A stretch of DNA of 39,183 bases from an uncultured Bacillota bacterium (GTDB lineage: Bacteria > Bacillota > Clostridia > Christensenellales > Borkfalkiaceae), in contig CASFTB010000013.1 of NCBI GenBank assembly GCA_949297575.1, forward strand, positions 1 through 39,183, in the 5' to 3' direction. Positions 15,829-23,798 of this stretch are shown piece after piece (the stretch's first letter is position 1; every line of letters begins with the position of its first letter). The position numbers were made by a program, and so were the translations under genes. Below the pieces are notes generated by a model. That model was not told the DNA's origin, made no database searches, and was given only the letters and a program-made list of their open reading frames with translations.

Positions 15829-18192
15829 TCAGCCGATGCTCTCGATGTATTTCCTGATTTCGCTGGCGTTGTCGTACGTCTTGAACCCGTCGCCGTCGGG
15901 GACGAGCAGGGAAGGCGCCTTCTTTACGCCGTACTTGCGGGTGGCGTCGGCGTCCGCTTCTGCGTCGATCACCCTGTATTTGACCCCCGCCTTGTCCAGC
16001 ATCATCTTGCTGGTCTTGCAGTTGGGGCAGCCGCTGCGCGTGAACAGCACGGGCCCGCTCAGCGAAGGGGCGGCCGTTTGGGCGCATGCCTCCGCGTGCA
16101 GGGCGTGCGAGTGCTTGAGGGTGGAGTGCGCGATGTCGTACACCTTTCTGTCCTTGAACTCCTGCGCCTTGCCGTCGTTCCAGTTCTGCACGGGGCGGTA
16201 ATAGCCGGTAATGCGGCTGTACACTTCCGTCTTGCCGCCGCACTTGGGGCAGGTGAACTGCTCGCCCGCGAGGTACCCGTGCTCCTTGCACACCGAGTAG
16301 GTGGGGGAGAGGGTGTAGTAGGGCAGTTTATAATTGTCCGCGATCTTTTTCACGAGCGAAGCCGCGGCCTTCCAGTCGGGCAGTTTCTCGCCGAGGAAGG
16401 CGTGGAACACCGTGCCGGAGGTGTACAGAGTTTGCAGGTCGTCCTGGATGTCCAGCGCGTCGAACACGTCCGCGGTGTAGCCGACGGGCAGGTGCGAGCT
16501 GTTGGTGTAGTAGGGGGTGCCGTGCTCGTTGGCCGTGATGATCTCGGGGAACTGCTCCTTGTCGTGCTTGGCGAAGCGGTAGGAGGTAGACTCCGCCGGC
16601 GTCGCCTCGAGGTTGTACAGGTCGCCGTACATCTCCTGGTAGTCGGAGAGCCGCTCGCGCATATGGTTGAGCACTCGCTTGGTGAACTCCTGCGCCTCTT
16701 CGTGCGACATGTCCTTGCGGATCCACGCCGCATTGAGCGCCGCCTCGTTCATGCCCACGAGGCCGATGGTGGAGAAGTGGTTGGCAAAGGTGCCCAGGTA
16801 CCGCTTGGTATAGGGGTACAGCCCCTCGTCCAGCAGTTTTGTGATGACGGTGCGCTTTGTTTTGAGCGAGCGCGCCGCAATGTCCATCAGCCTGTCGAGG
16901 CGCTTCATGAAGTCCGCCTCATCCTTGGAAAGGTAGGCGATGCGCGGCATGTTGATGGTGACGACGCCGACCGAACCCGTCGATTCGCCGCTGCCGAAGA
17001 ACCCGCCTGACTTTTTGCGCAGCTCGCGCAGATCGAGGCGCAGGCGGCAGCACATGCTGCGGATGTCGCTCGGCTCCATGTCCGAATTGATGTAGTTGGA
17101 GAAGTACGGCGTGCCGTACTTGCTGGTCATTTCAAAGAGCAGGCGGTTGTTTTCGGTGTCCGACCAGTCAAAATTTTTGGTGATGGAATAGGTGGGGATG
17201 GGGTACTGGAAGCCGCGGCCGTTCGCGTCTCCCTCGATCATCACCTCGATGAACGCCTTGTTCACCATGTCCATCTCTTTCTTGCAGTCCTTATATTTAA
17301 AGTTCTGCTCTTTGCCGCCGACGATGGCAGGCAGCTCCGCGAGGTCGTTCGGCACCGTCCAGTCCAGCGTGATGTTGGAAAAAGGCGCCTGCGTACCCCA
17401 GCGGGAAGGGGTATTCACGCCGTAGATGAAGCTCTCGATGCACTTTTTGACCTGCTCGTAGTCGAGATTGTCCGTCTTGACGAAGGGCGCGAGGTAGGTA
17501 TCGAAGGAACTGAACGCCTGCGCGCCCGCCCATTCGTTCTGCATGATGCCGAGGAAGTTGACCATCTGGTTGCACAGCGTGGCGAGGTGCTTTGCAGGCG
17601 CGGAGGTGATCTTGCCGGAGATGCCGCCCAGCCCCTCTTTGATGAGCTGCTTGAGCGACCATCCCGCGCAGTACCCCGTCAGCATAGAGAGGTCGTGGAT
17701 GTGGATCTCCGCGTTGCGGTGCGCATTCGCGATCTCGTCGTCATAGATCTCCGAGAGCCAGTAGTTGGCGGTGATGGCGCCGCTGTTGGAGAGGATGAGC
17801 CCGCCCACCGAATAGGTGACGGTAGAGTTCTCCTTCACGCGCCAGTCCGTCGCCTTCACGTAGCTGTCCACCAGCTTCTTGTAGTCCAGCAGGGGAGACT
17901 TCATGTTGCGGATCTTCTCCCGCTGCCTGCGGTAGAGGATGTAGCACTTGGCGACGTCCGCATATCCCGCCTCGGAGAGCACCGCCTCCACGCTGTCCTG
18001 AATGTCCTCGACGGCGATCTTGCCGTCCTTGACCTTCGGCTCGAAGTCCGCTGTCACCTTGAGGGCGAGCATGTCGATGACGCTCGGGTGATACTGCTTC
18101 TGCACGGCGTCGAACGCCTTGGTGATCGCCACCGCGATCTTTTTGATGTCGAACTCTGCGACCTGTCCGTCGCGCTTTACGACCCGGTACAT
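15829..18192 (-). CDS. nrdD: Anaerobic ribonucleoside-triphosphate reductase with fused C-terminal glutaredoxin
   Basis: 787 aa from ATG 18192, chosen for its AAGGAG; an in-frame ATG at 18219 lacks one. Class III RNR reduces NTPs to dNTPs with a glycyl radical made by NrdG. Residues 1-90 are the ATP-cone ('YRVVKRDGQVAEFDIKKI'). The catalytic barrel follows. Near the C-terminus are the zinc-site cysteines ('VCKEHGY...CPKCGG') and the radical loop 'RITGYYRP' with G663. The reductase normally ends about here, but this protein continues with an 80-residue glutaredoxin/thioredoxin-fold domain containing C722-P-N-C725 ('LFTRSGCPNCKTSK') and 'KAPSLLVP' (cis-Pro). The fusion supplies the thiol reductant in cis, consistent with the thioredoxin-dependent (non-formate) class III branch. 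Regulated by NrdR-like boxes at its promoter. Confidence 0.93.
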   Translation of the reverse strand: MYRVVKRDGQVAEFDIKKIAVAITKAFDAVQKQYHPSVIDMLALKVTADFEPKVKDGKIAVEDIQDSVEAVLSEAGYADVAKCYILYRRQREKIRNMKSPLLDYKKLVDSYVKATDWRVKENSTVTYSVGGLILSNSGAITANYWLSEIYDDEIANAHRNAEIHIHDLSMLTGYCAGWSLKQLIKEGLGGISGKITSAPAKHLATLCNQMVNFLGIMQNEWAGAQAFSSFDTYLAPFVKTDNLDYEQVKKCIESFIYGVNTPSRWGTQAPFSNITLDWTVPNDLAELPAIVGGKEQNFKYKDCKKEMDMVNKAFIEVMIEGDANGRGFQYPIPTYSITKNFDWSDTENNRLLFEMTSKYGTPYFSNYINSDMEPSDIRSMCCRLRLDLRELRKKSGGFFGSGESTGSVGVVTINMPRIAYLSKDEADFMKRLDRLMDIAARSLKTKRTVITKLLDEGLYPYTKRYLGTFANHFSTIGLVGMNEAALNAAWIRKDMSHEEAQEFTKRVLNHMRERLSDYQEMYGDLYNLEATPAESTSYRFAKHDKEQFPEIITANEHGTPYYTNSSHLPVGYTADVFDALDIQDDLQTLYTSGTVFHAFLGEKLPDWKAAASLVKKIADNYKLPYYTLSPTYSVCKEHGYLAGEQFTCPKCGGKTEVYSRITGYYRPVQNWNDGKAQEFKDRKVYDIAHSTLKHSHALHAEACAQTAAPSLSGPVLFTRSGCPNCKTSKMMLDKAGVKYRVIDAEADADATRKYGVKKAPSLLVPDGDGFKTYDNASEIRKYIESIG

Positions 18193-18257
18193 AACTTTCT
18201 CCTTTTCCGCCCAATCCATATTCGAAACGGCTTCGTCTCTCTATCGGGTAGGTTTCC

Positions 18258-18286
18258 ATTATAGCACGGAAAAAGGGATATGTCAA
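18258..18286 (-). promoter_or_regulatory. Consensus sigma-A promoter of nrdD-trxB
   Basis: On the minus strand: TTGACA (18281-18286), 17-nt spacer, TATAAT (18258-18263). A match to the full consensus. Confidence 0.85.
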
Positions 18287-18329
18287 TATCTTGGGGCAAA
18301 AATTTTTCGTGAAACACAATATATTGTGC
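18281..18329. promoter_or_regulatory. Tandem NrdR-box-like operators at the nrdD promoter
   Basis: Box 1: CACAATATATTGTG (18315-18328), a perfect 14-bp palindrome matching the known NrdR pattern (ACAC-W-ATAT-N-T-W-GTGT type). Box 2: degenerate TGTCAATATCTTGGGG (18281-18296), centred about 33 bp away, near the three-helical-turn spacing typical of NrdR pairs. Box 2 overlaps the -35, so NrdR-(d)ATP would repress. The nrdR gene itself is not in the window. Confidence 0.75.
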
Positions 18330-18382
18330 GTTCCACAAAAACGACAGATTTCGCGGAATTGTACAGATGTGGCGGCGGGGGC

Positions 18383-18413
18383 AAAAAAACGGGGGCGCTT
18401 CCGGGCGCCCCCG
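18383..18413 (-). terminator. Intrinsic terminator of the XRE-membrane regulator gene
   Basis: On the minus strand: CGGGGGCGC (18413-18405), short loop, GCGCCCCCG (18398-18390), then TTTTTTT (18389-18383). It separates this gene from nrdD, which therefore depends on its own promoter. Confidence 0.88.
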
Positions 18414-18433
18414 CGCAGTCTTTTGTACGGATG

Positions 18434-19369
18434 TCAGTCTCTGTTCTCCCGCTCTCTTTTTCCGCGCAGCGCCAGGCGCAGGGCGATATAGACGAGCAGC
18501 ACGATGCCCGCGGCGATGAAAAAGCCGAAGAGGATGAGCCACGCCGCCATGGGCGCGCCCGAGCCGCCCGCCGCCGCGACGTATGTCAGCAGGGTGATGC
18601 CCGCCGCCAGCACGATGCCCGCCGCGATGAGGAAGCCCAGGTCGAGCTTTTCCCGCTGCGTGTCACGGGCGATGACCATGAACCCCCGCGCGAGGCGCTT
18701 GAACAGCAGGTCGAAAAAGAGCACCGCAAAGGCGGCGATGAGCGCCGCGCCCACGTATTCGAGGGGGAGCGGGAAGGAGAGTTCGGGCACGCACACCGAC
18801 ATAAAGAGCACGAACCCGTTCGCGATCAGAAACAGCAGCCCCGCCGTCCACTGCCTGTACATGCGGCTGCGCAGGTATTTGTCCTCTTCCGCGCGCGATG
18901 CTGTGATAAATTTTGCGGCCCAATAGAGGAAGAGCGCCGCGTACAGGAGGGCGCACGCCGCTCCGCCGGCCGCTTCCAGCAGGTCGGTCACCGTTCTGTA
19001 ATCGAGCGCGGAGTTAAAGCCTTCCAGCAGCAGGAACTGCCGCGCGGCTTCGGTCAGCGTCTCAAAGAGGTAAAACAGCGCCACCGGCAAAAAGGAGAGC
19101 GCGCACAAAAAGACGGCGCAGCCCAAGAGGTCGTGCTTTTTCGCCGCGGGTGCGGCATCCCGCGCGGGCGGGGCATTCCCCGTCATCAGTTCGGTCACGC
19201 TCACGCCGAACAGTTCGGCGAGCTTTGCCGCATAGGGCAGGGAGGGCACGTTCCAGCCGTTTTCCCAGCGCGTCACCATCTGGCGGGAGACGCCCGCCTC
19301 GTCCGCAAGCTGCTGCTGCGTCCAGCCCTTGGCCCTGCGCAGCGCGCGGATGTTTTCGTTGTATTCCAT
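18434..19369 (-). CDS. XRE-family regulator fused to a multi-spanning membrane domain
   Basis: 311 aa; GGGAGG 7 nt before the ATG. Residues 1-62 are an HTH_3 domain ('IRALRRAKGWTQQQLADEAGVSRQMVTRWENG'). After a short Ala/Pro linker (about 63-80) the rest holds some six hydrophobic segments: near 83-102, 133-155, 175-195, 204-226, 246-268 and 275-298. It could act as a membrane-held transcription factor whose DNA-binding part senses an envelope state, as known for other HTH-plus-membrane fusions. The ligand or signal is unknown. It stands between nrdG and nrdD but has its own promoter and terminator, so a link to ribonucleotide reduction is only positional. Confidence 0.85.
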   Translation of the reverse strand: MEYNENIRALRRAKGWTQQQLADEAGVSRQMVTRWENGWNVPSLPYAAKLAELFGVSVTELMTGNAPPARDAAPAAKKHDLLGCAVFLCALSFLPVALFYLFETLTEAARQFLLLEGFNSALDYRTVTDLLEAAGGAACALLYAALFLYWAAKFITASRAEEDKYLRSRMYRQWTAGLLFLIANGFVLFMSVCVPELSFPLPLEYVGAALIAAFAVLFFDLLFKRLARGFMVIARDTQREKLDLGFLIAAGIVLAAGITLLTYVAAAGGSGAPMAAWLILFGFFIAAGIVLLVYIALRLALRGKRERENRD

Positions 19370-19397
19370 GGCTTTGCCTCCCTTTCCGTCAGCCTAT

Positions 19398-19426
19398 ATT
19401 GTACGCCGCGCGGGTGCTCCCGTCAA
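19398..19426 (-). promoter_or_regulatory. Sigma-A promoter of the XRE-membrane regulator
   Basis: On the minus strand: TTGACG (19421-19426), 17-nt spacer, TACAAT (19398-19403). A second TTGACC lies just upstream of the -35. Confidence 0.75.
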
Positions 19427-19507
19427 GGGTCAACCGCTTTGCAGGCGCGCATCATTCGGTTTGCAGGGCGCCTTTTCGCGCCCGTCTGCGCAAAGAGCCG
19501 CTCTTTT

Positions 19508-20194
19508 CTATATCTCCCCGCGGATCTTTACGGCGGGGATGAAGGGCTGCACGATGCGCTTGAACGCCTGCATCTCCCCCTCCGAGGGGGGCGTCAGCCC
19601 GGGGCGGAGCACCGTTTCCCCGTCGCGGAAGGCCTGCAAAAAGTACGCCTTCGCGCCGCGCAGCCATTGCCCGATGCGCACGAAGTCCTCGCCTGCGTGC
19701 AGCTCGCGCACCACCGTCGTGCGGAATTCGTACCCGATGCCGCTCTCCATGAGGAAGGCGGCGCTCTCCCCGATCTTTTTCATGTCTACGGCGGCTCCCG
19801 CCGTCTTCGCGTACTTTTGCGGCGAATTTTTGATATCCATCGCCGCGAAGTCAATCAGCCCCTCCGCATACAGCGCCTTCAGTTTTTCGGGGAAGCAGCC
19901 GTTGGTATCGATCTTCACCGCGTAGCCCAGCTCCTTCAGCCTGCGCAGCAGGGGAGTGACGTCCGAAAGCAGCGGCTCTCCGCCCGAAATGCAGGCGCCG
20001 TCCAGGATGCCACGCCTCTTTTCGAGGAAGGCGTACAGCTCCGCTTCCGGAATGTCCTCTCCGCCGCTGCCGTCCAGGATCTCCGCGTTCTGGCAAAAGG
20101 GGCAGCGGAAGTTGCACCCGCCCAGAAATATCGTGCATGCCACCCGCCCGGGGTAGTCGAGCAGCGTCGTCTTTTGCAGCCCCGCGATCTTCAT
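19508..20194 (-). CDS. nrdG: Anaerobic ribonucleotide reductase activating enzyme (radical SAM)
   Basis: 228 aa; AGGAGG 8 nt before the ATG. Radical SAM enzyme that makes the glycyl radical on NrdD. The [4Fe-4S] motif is C-NFR-C-PF-C (CxxxCxxC, about residues 27-34), followed by the SAM-binding 'ISGGEPLL'. The N-terminus 'IAGLQKTTLLDYPGRVACTIFLGGCNFRCPFCQN' and the length match the NrdG2-type activating proteins of anaerobic Firmicutes and archaea. nrdD is encoded downstream on the same strand, but a regulator gene with its own promoter lies between. A hairpin (GGGCGC/GCGCCC, 19466-19483) lies after the stop but has no T-run, so termination here is unclear. Confidence 0.9.
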   Translation of the reverse strand: MKIAGLQKTTLLDYPGRVACTIFLGGCNFRCPFCQNAEILDGSGGEDIPEAELYAFLEKRRGILDGACISGGEPLLSDVTPLLRRLKELGYAVKIDTNGCFPEKLKALYAEGLIDFAAMDIKNSPQKYAKTAGAAVDMKKIGESAAFLMESGIGYEFRTTVVRELHAGEDFVRIGQWLRGAKAYFLQAFRDGETVLRPGLTPPSEGEMQAFKRIVQPFIPAVKIRGEI

Positions 20195-20247
20195 GCGCTT
20201 CTCCTCCTTTGCCCGTCCGCTCCGCGGGCGGGCCCTGTTTCCTTATC

Positions 20248-20276
20248 ATTATACAGCCTTTGCGCCGCAAAGTAAA
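20248..20276 (-). promoter_or_regulatory. Sigma-A promoter of nrdG
   Basis: On the minus strand: TTTACT (20271-20276), 17-nt spacer, TATAAT (20248-20253). No NrdR-like box is visible here, unlike at nrdD. Confidence 0.7.
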
Positions 20277-20280
20277 GGCC

Positions 20281-20319
20281 GCAGCGCAAAAAGGCGCAAA
20301 AAGGGCGCTTTTTCGCTGC
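20281..20319. repeat. Imperfect inverted repeat between divergent nrdG and protease promoters
   Basis: GCAGCG-c-AAAAA (20281-20292) pairs with TTTTTCGCTGC (20309-20319); the centre holds repeated GGCGCAAAAA units. It lies upstream of both -35 boxes. It could be an operator, a bidirectional insulator or a remnant terminator. Confidence 0.45.
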
Positions 20320-20350
20320 AAACTTTCACAGATTATTCACCGCAAACGGA

Positions 20351-20378
20351 TTGAAATTTCCATGTATAGGTGTATAAT
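20351..20378 (+). promoter_or_regulatory. Sigma-A promoter of the HtrA-like protease
   Basis: TTGAAA (20351-20356), 16-nt spacer, TATAAT (20373-20378). The leader of about 60 nt includes TTCCCGAAAGGGAGAACTTTCCC-like self-complementary sequence. Confidence 0.72.
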
Positions 20379-20445
20379 AAAGGCATTCCCGAAAGGGAGA
20401 ACTTTCCCCGCCTATGGGCGGAGACAAAACACAGAGGTCTTGTCT

Positions 20446-21885
20446 ATGCAAAAAATCGCCAGAAAACGCACGCTCGCGGCGGCAGTGCTCGCAGTACTGC
20501 TCGCCTGCTTCCTGCTCTTTGCGGGCTGTTCCGTCGTTCAGTCGGGGCGCAGCATTACGGGCATCGCCCGCGCCGGCACCGACATCGTCGTCACCTATTC
20601 GGACGGCACGACGGAGACCATCGACACCGTCTCCATGACGGACGTCTCCGCGAAGGAGCTGTACGAGTATTATACGGAGCTGTACCCCGAAGAGAATTTG
20701 ACATACAAGGAGTTCCTCGCCGAATATCTCTCCGCCGAGGCGGACAATTCTTCCGTCATCGGCGAGGCGCTGCTCTCTTCGGTAAAATTGTATACAGAAT
20801 TCCGCGAGACGGTCACCACTTCGTCCGGCTGGCTGGGCAGGCCGCAGCAGGTGGAGCAAGCTGCCGTGTATACCGGTTCGGGCGTCATCTATAAAACAGA
20901 CGGAGAGTACACCTACATCATCACCAATTACCACGTCGTCTACTCCGCAAGCGCCAATGAAGACAATGCCGAGGATAACCCCGGCGGCCGCTACATCGCG
21001 CGCAAGATCATGTGTTACCTGTACGGCAGTGAAGATTCTCCCGACCAGTCGGGCACTTCCGACGGGTATCCCGCATACGAGTACGGCCCCTATGCGGTCG
21101 AGTGCGAGTACGTGGGCGGAGCTTTGACCAAGGATATCGCGCTCGTGCGCGCCAAAACGGCGGACATGACCGCCGTCCGCAGTGACTTGCGCGCAGTGAC
21201 GTTTGCAGACGGCTATCACGTCGGGGAGACGGCCATCGCCATCGGCAACGCCGAGGACGAAGGTATCTCCGTCACCGAGGGCATCGTCTCTGTGGCGAGC
21301 GAGGATATCAATTTAAAGATAGACGGCACGTCGCGTTCGTACCGCTCCCTGCGCATCGACACCGCCATCTACGGCGGCAATTCGGGCGGCGGCCTGTTCA
21401 ACGTGGAGGGCGAGCTCATCGGCATCACCAACGCGGGCGACGAGCAGGATCAGAACATCAACTTCGCCATCCCCGTCGAGATCGTGCAGGGCGTCGCAGA
21501 CAACATCTATTATTATGCGACGGACGGAGATGATTCCACCAACGGGGCCTACGCCCCGACGCTGAAAGTTACGGTCACTTCCCGCAATTCCCGCTATGTC
21601 TACGACGTGAAAGAGGGATACGGCGAGATCGTGGAGGACATCGTCGTGCGCAGTGTAGAGAGCGGCTCTATCTCCGAGCGCGCGGGGTTGCAGGCGGACG
21701 ATATTCTGACGTCCATGACCATCGACGGCATAGAGTACGAACTGGATCGCTCGTACGACATCGCCGATGCCCTCCTGAACGTGCGGCCGAACTCACAGGT
21801 CACGATCACTTACACCCGCAACGGCGAGAGCGCCACGAGCGGCGCCGTCACCGTCACTTCTTCCGACTTTACGCAAATTTCCTGA
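20446..21885 (+). CDS. HtrA/DegP-like serine protease with PDZ domain, lipoprotein
   Basis: 479 aa from ATG 20446; longer frames upstream would run through the promoter. Signal peptide with lipobox 'FAGC' (C28), so probably lipid-anchored outside the membrane. A charged region (about 60-120) precedes the trypsin-like domain with catalytic H163 ('TNYHVV'), D230 ('TKDIALVRA') and S313 ('YGGNSGGGLFN'). A C-terminal PDZ domain (about 390-479) contains 'SISERAGLQADDILTSM'. Most Firmicute HtrA proteins have an N-terminal membrane helix; a lipoprotein form with an extra N-terminal region is less common. Likely role: envelope protein quality control or regulated proteolysis. The ribosome site (AGAGG) is weak. 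Confidence 0.87.
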   Translation: MQKIARKRTLAAAVLAVLLACFLLFAGCSVVQSGRSITGIARAGTDIVVTYSDGTTETIDTVSMTDVSAKELYEYYTELYPEENLTYKEFLAEYLSAEADNSSVIGEALLSSVKLYTEFRETVTTSSGWLGRPQQVEQAAVYTGSGVIYKTDGEYTYIITNYHVVYSASANEDNAEDNPGGRYIARKIMCYLYGSEDSPDQSGTSDGYPAYEYGPYAVECEYVGGALTKDIALVRAKTADMTAVRSDLRAVTFADGYHVGETAIAIGNAEDEGISVTEGIVSVASEDINLKIDGTSRSYRSLRIDTAIYGGNSGGGLFNVEGELIGITNAGDEQDQNINFAIPVEIVQGVADNIYYYATDGDDSTNGAYAPTLKVTVTSRNSRYVYDVKEGYGEIVEDIVVRSVESGSISERAGLQADDILTSMTIDGIEYELDRSYDIADALLNVRPNSQVTITYTRNGESATSGAVTVTSSDFTQIS

Positions 21886-21985
21886 CGCACACCCTCTCTC
21901 CCTTCCGTCCGGGCACTCCTCCCGGGCGGAGGAACGAAATATTTTCCCTCCAAGATCCGCCCGGGCCCCCAATCGGGCGGAAGAG

Positions 21986-22018
21986 AGCCCCGCGGCCTTC
22001 CCAAGGCGGCGGGGCTTT
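21986..22018 (+). terminator. Intrinsic terminator after the protease gene
   Basis: GCCCCGC (21986-21992) pairs with GCGGGGC (22008-22014), with an inner GGCCTT/AAGGC pairing, then TTTTCT. Between the stop codon and this hairpin (21886-21985) are CCCGGGCGGAGG- and CCGCCCGGG-like C/G blocks; no gene is seen. Confidence 0.85.
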
Positions 22019-22144
22019 TCTGCTCCATTCAAATATTAAGAAAGATCTCTCAGATGCGCACATAGGCTTTGGTGTGCAGCATATCGGAGCAGGGTTCGCC
22101 GCCGAAGGCGCCAAAATCAAATCCTCTTTCTGCTGCAATTTTTG

Positions 22145-22173
22145 TTGCGGAAGGAGCGCGGATATGGTATAAT
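22145..22173 (+). promoter_or_regulatory. Sigma-A-type promoter of the DUF2156-GNAT gene
   Basis: TTGCGG (22145-22150), 17-nt spacer, TATAAT (22168-22173). The -35 is poor and the -10 perfect. Confidence 0.65.
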
Positions 22174-22205
22174 GCCCCGCGAAAAGATTTTTACACGGTA
22201 TTTCT

Positions 22206-23624
22206 ATGCAATTTCGTAAACTGGAAGAGGCGGACCTTCCCCGCCTGCTGCCCTATTTCAGGGTACAGCGCCACCGCATCAGCAACTATTCTGCGGGGGT
22301 ACTCGCAATGTGGCACAAATATCTCGGCACCTCCTTTGCAGAGGAGGAGGGCTGCCTGGTGCTGTGTGACCGCTACGTCGGCAAGAGCTACTTCTCCTGG
22401 CCGCTCTCCCTTTCGGGAGACGCAGAGGCGGAGGCGCGCGCCGTTGAACGGGTGGAAAGATACTGCCGCGAAACGTATGTCCGCCTGCACTTTACCAACG
22501 TCCCCGCCGAGGTGCTGCCGCGGCTGGTGCTGCGCTACGGGGCGGACGTGCACGTCTCCAACATCCGCCGCTGGAGAGATTATCTCTACAACGCAGAGGA
22601 CTTCAAGACCTATCCCGGCGGCAAGTACAGCGGCCAGCGCAACCACGTCAATAAATTCCGCAAGAACAACCCGGACTATTCCTTCGCCCCCCTTACGGAG
22701 GCAGAGCTGCCCGAGGCGGAGGCATTCCTGCGCGAATACGCCTCCTCACAGTACGAAAAGGGCACGGCGCTCGCCTCCGAGGAGATGGACGCCGCCTTCG
22801 CGCTCCTGCCGCACGTCTTCGAGTACGGCATGTTTGCGGGTGTCCTGCGCGCGGGCGGAAAGATGGTCGCCCTCTCCGTCGGGGAACGGTGCGGCGACAC
22901 GATGGTCATCCACATCGAAAAGGCGCTGCGCGGCGTGCAGGGCGCTTACCCCGCGGTGGCGCAGCTCTTTGCACAGGCCTTCTGCGGCGAGGGCGTGCGC
23001 TACATCAACCGCGAGGACGACGCCGGAGACAGCGGGCTGCGCAAGTCTAAACTGCAATATCTGCCCGTGCGTCTCGTCGATAAATACAACGTCGCCGTAC
23101 ACCGCCCCCTCGACTCCCTCTCCCGCTTCCCCGAGATCAGGACGCTCCGCCTCGTCCTGAAGGGCATCCCCGACGAGGACGCTGCCGCCTTCGCCCGCCT
23201 CGCCTCCGACGACGCGCTCAACCGCTATTGGGGGTACGACTGGCGCGAAAACGCCCCCGCCCGCGTCACGGATAAGTGGTTTTTGCAGGATATCCGCAAG
23301 GACTTCAAAAACAAAAACGAACTGCCGCTCGGCGTCTATTTCGAGGACAAATTGGCGGGCGAGGTGGTGCTGCACAACTTCGGCTACCGCGGCGAGGCAG
23401 AGATCGGCATGCGCATCCTCCCCGAATGGCAGGGCAGGGGATTCGCGCGCGAAGCGCTCATCGGGCTGGCGGAATACGGCTTCATCAAGTTGGGGCTGGA
23501 CGTCATCGAGGCGAAGTGCTTCAAGGAGAACGTGACTTCCGCCTATACGCTCAGGAGCGCGGGCATGCGCCCCTGCGGCGAGGACGATACGTACTTCTAT
23601 TTTCGGAAGACGGCGGCGAACTGA
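22206..23624 (+). CDS. DUF2156 (LPG-synthase-C-like) domain fused to a GNAT acetyltransferase
   Basis: 472 aa. Residues 1 to about 300 match the DUF2156 / phosphatidylglycerol-lysyltransferase C-terminal fold, itself a double GNAT-like domain ('YSGQRNHVNKFRKNNPDYSF', 'VIHIEKALRGVQGAYPAVAQLFAQ', 'YINREDDAGDSGLRKSKLQYLPV'). Residues about 308-472 form a second unit, a RimJ/RimL-type N-acetyltransferase ('LRLVLKGIPDEDAAAFARLASDD', 'IGMRILPEWQGRGFAREALIGLAEYGF', the latter being the acetyl-CoA loop). No membrane helices, so it is not a full MprF. The donor could be aminoacyl-tRNA or acyl-CoA and the target is unknown. No clear Shine-Dalgarno precedes the ATG, but the frame and promoter position support it. 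Confidence 0.82.
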   Translation: MQFRKLEEADLPRLLPYFRVQRHRISNYSAGVLAMWHKYLGTSFAEEEGCLVLCDRYVGKSYFSWPLSLSGDAEAEARAVERVERYCRETYVRLHFTNVPAEVLPRLVLRYGADVHVSNIRRWRDYLYNAEDFKTYPGGKYSGQRNHVNKFRKNNPDYSFAPLTEAELPEAEAFLREYASSQYEKGTALASEEMDAAFALLPHVFEYGMFAGVLRAGGKMVALSVGERCGDTMVIHIEKALRGVQGAYPAVAQLFAQAFCGEGVRYINREDDAGDSGLRKSKLQYLPVRLVDKYNVAVHRPLDSLSRFPEIRTLRLVLKGIPDEDAAAFARLASDDALNRYWGYDWRENAPARVTDKWFLQDIRKDFKNKNELPLGVYFEDKLAGEVVLHNFGYRGEAEIGMRILPEWQGRGFAREALIGLAEYGFIKLGLDVIEAKCFKENVTSAYTLRSAGMRPCGEDDTYFYFRKTAAN

Positions 23625-23672
23625 GTTCACGAAAAAACTTTTGAACGAGACAAAACTTTTTCCGCGATTTTT

Positions 23673-23764
23673 AGAGACGGCCCGCCGCCTTCACGGCGCT
23701 TCGGGACAGCGCGCTTTCTCTTTGCAGCACATTTTTGGGGATTCTCCTATAAAAAAATGTGCCG
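23673..23764 (+). repeat. Dispersed 92-bp structured repeat, copy A
   Basis: This segment aligns without gaps to 31796-31887 (my count: 62 of 92 identical). It has two hairpins: a first one with divergent sequence (CCCG..GCC-TTCAC-GGC....CGGG), and a second, GCACATTTTT (23730-23739) pairing with AAAAATGTGC. Between them lies the conserved linker TTTCTCTTTGCAGCACA. It sits in the 258-nt gap between the 472-aa gene and spoIIR. No coding potential shared by both copies was seen. Confidence 0.65.
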
Positions 23765-23798
23765 ATTTTCAATTCCGGCGGTTTATCCGTCGGTCACG

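Noticed and set aside
18119..20275. 718-codon plus-strand open frame opposite nrdD, the XRE-membrane gene and nrdG
   Set aside because: Arg/Ala/Gly-rich shadow of GC-rich genes on the other strand, which have clear families, promoters and ribosome sites.
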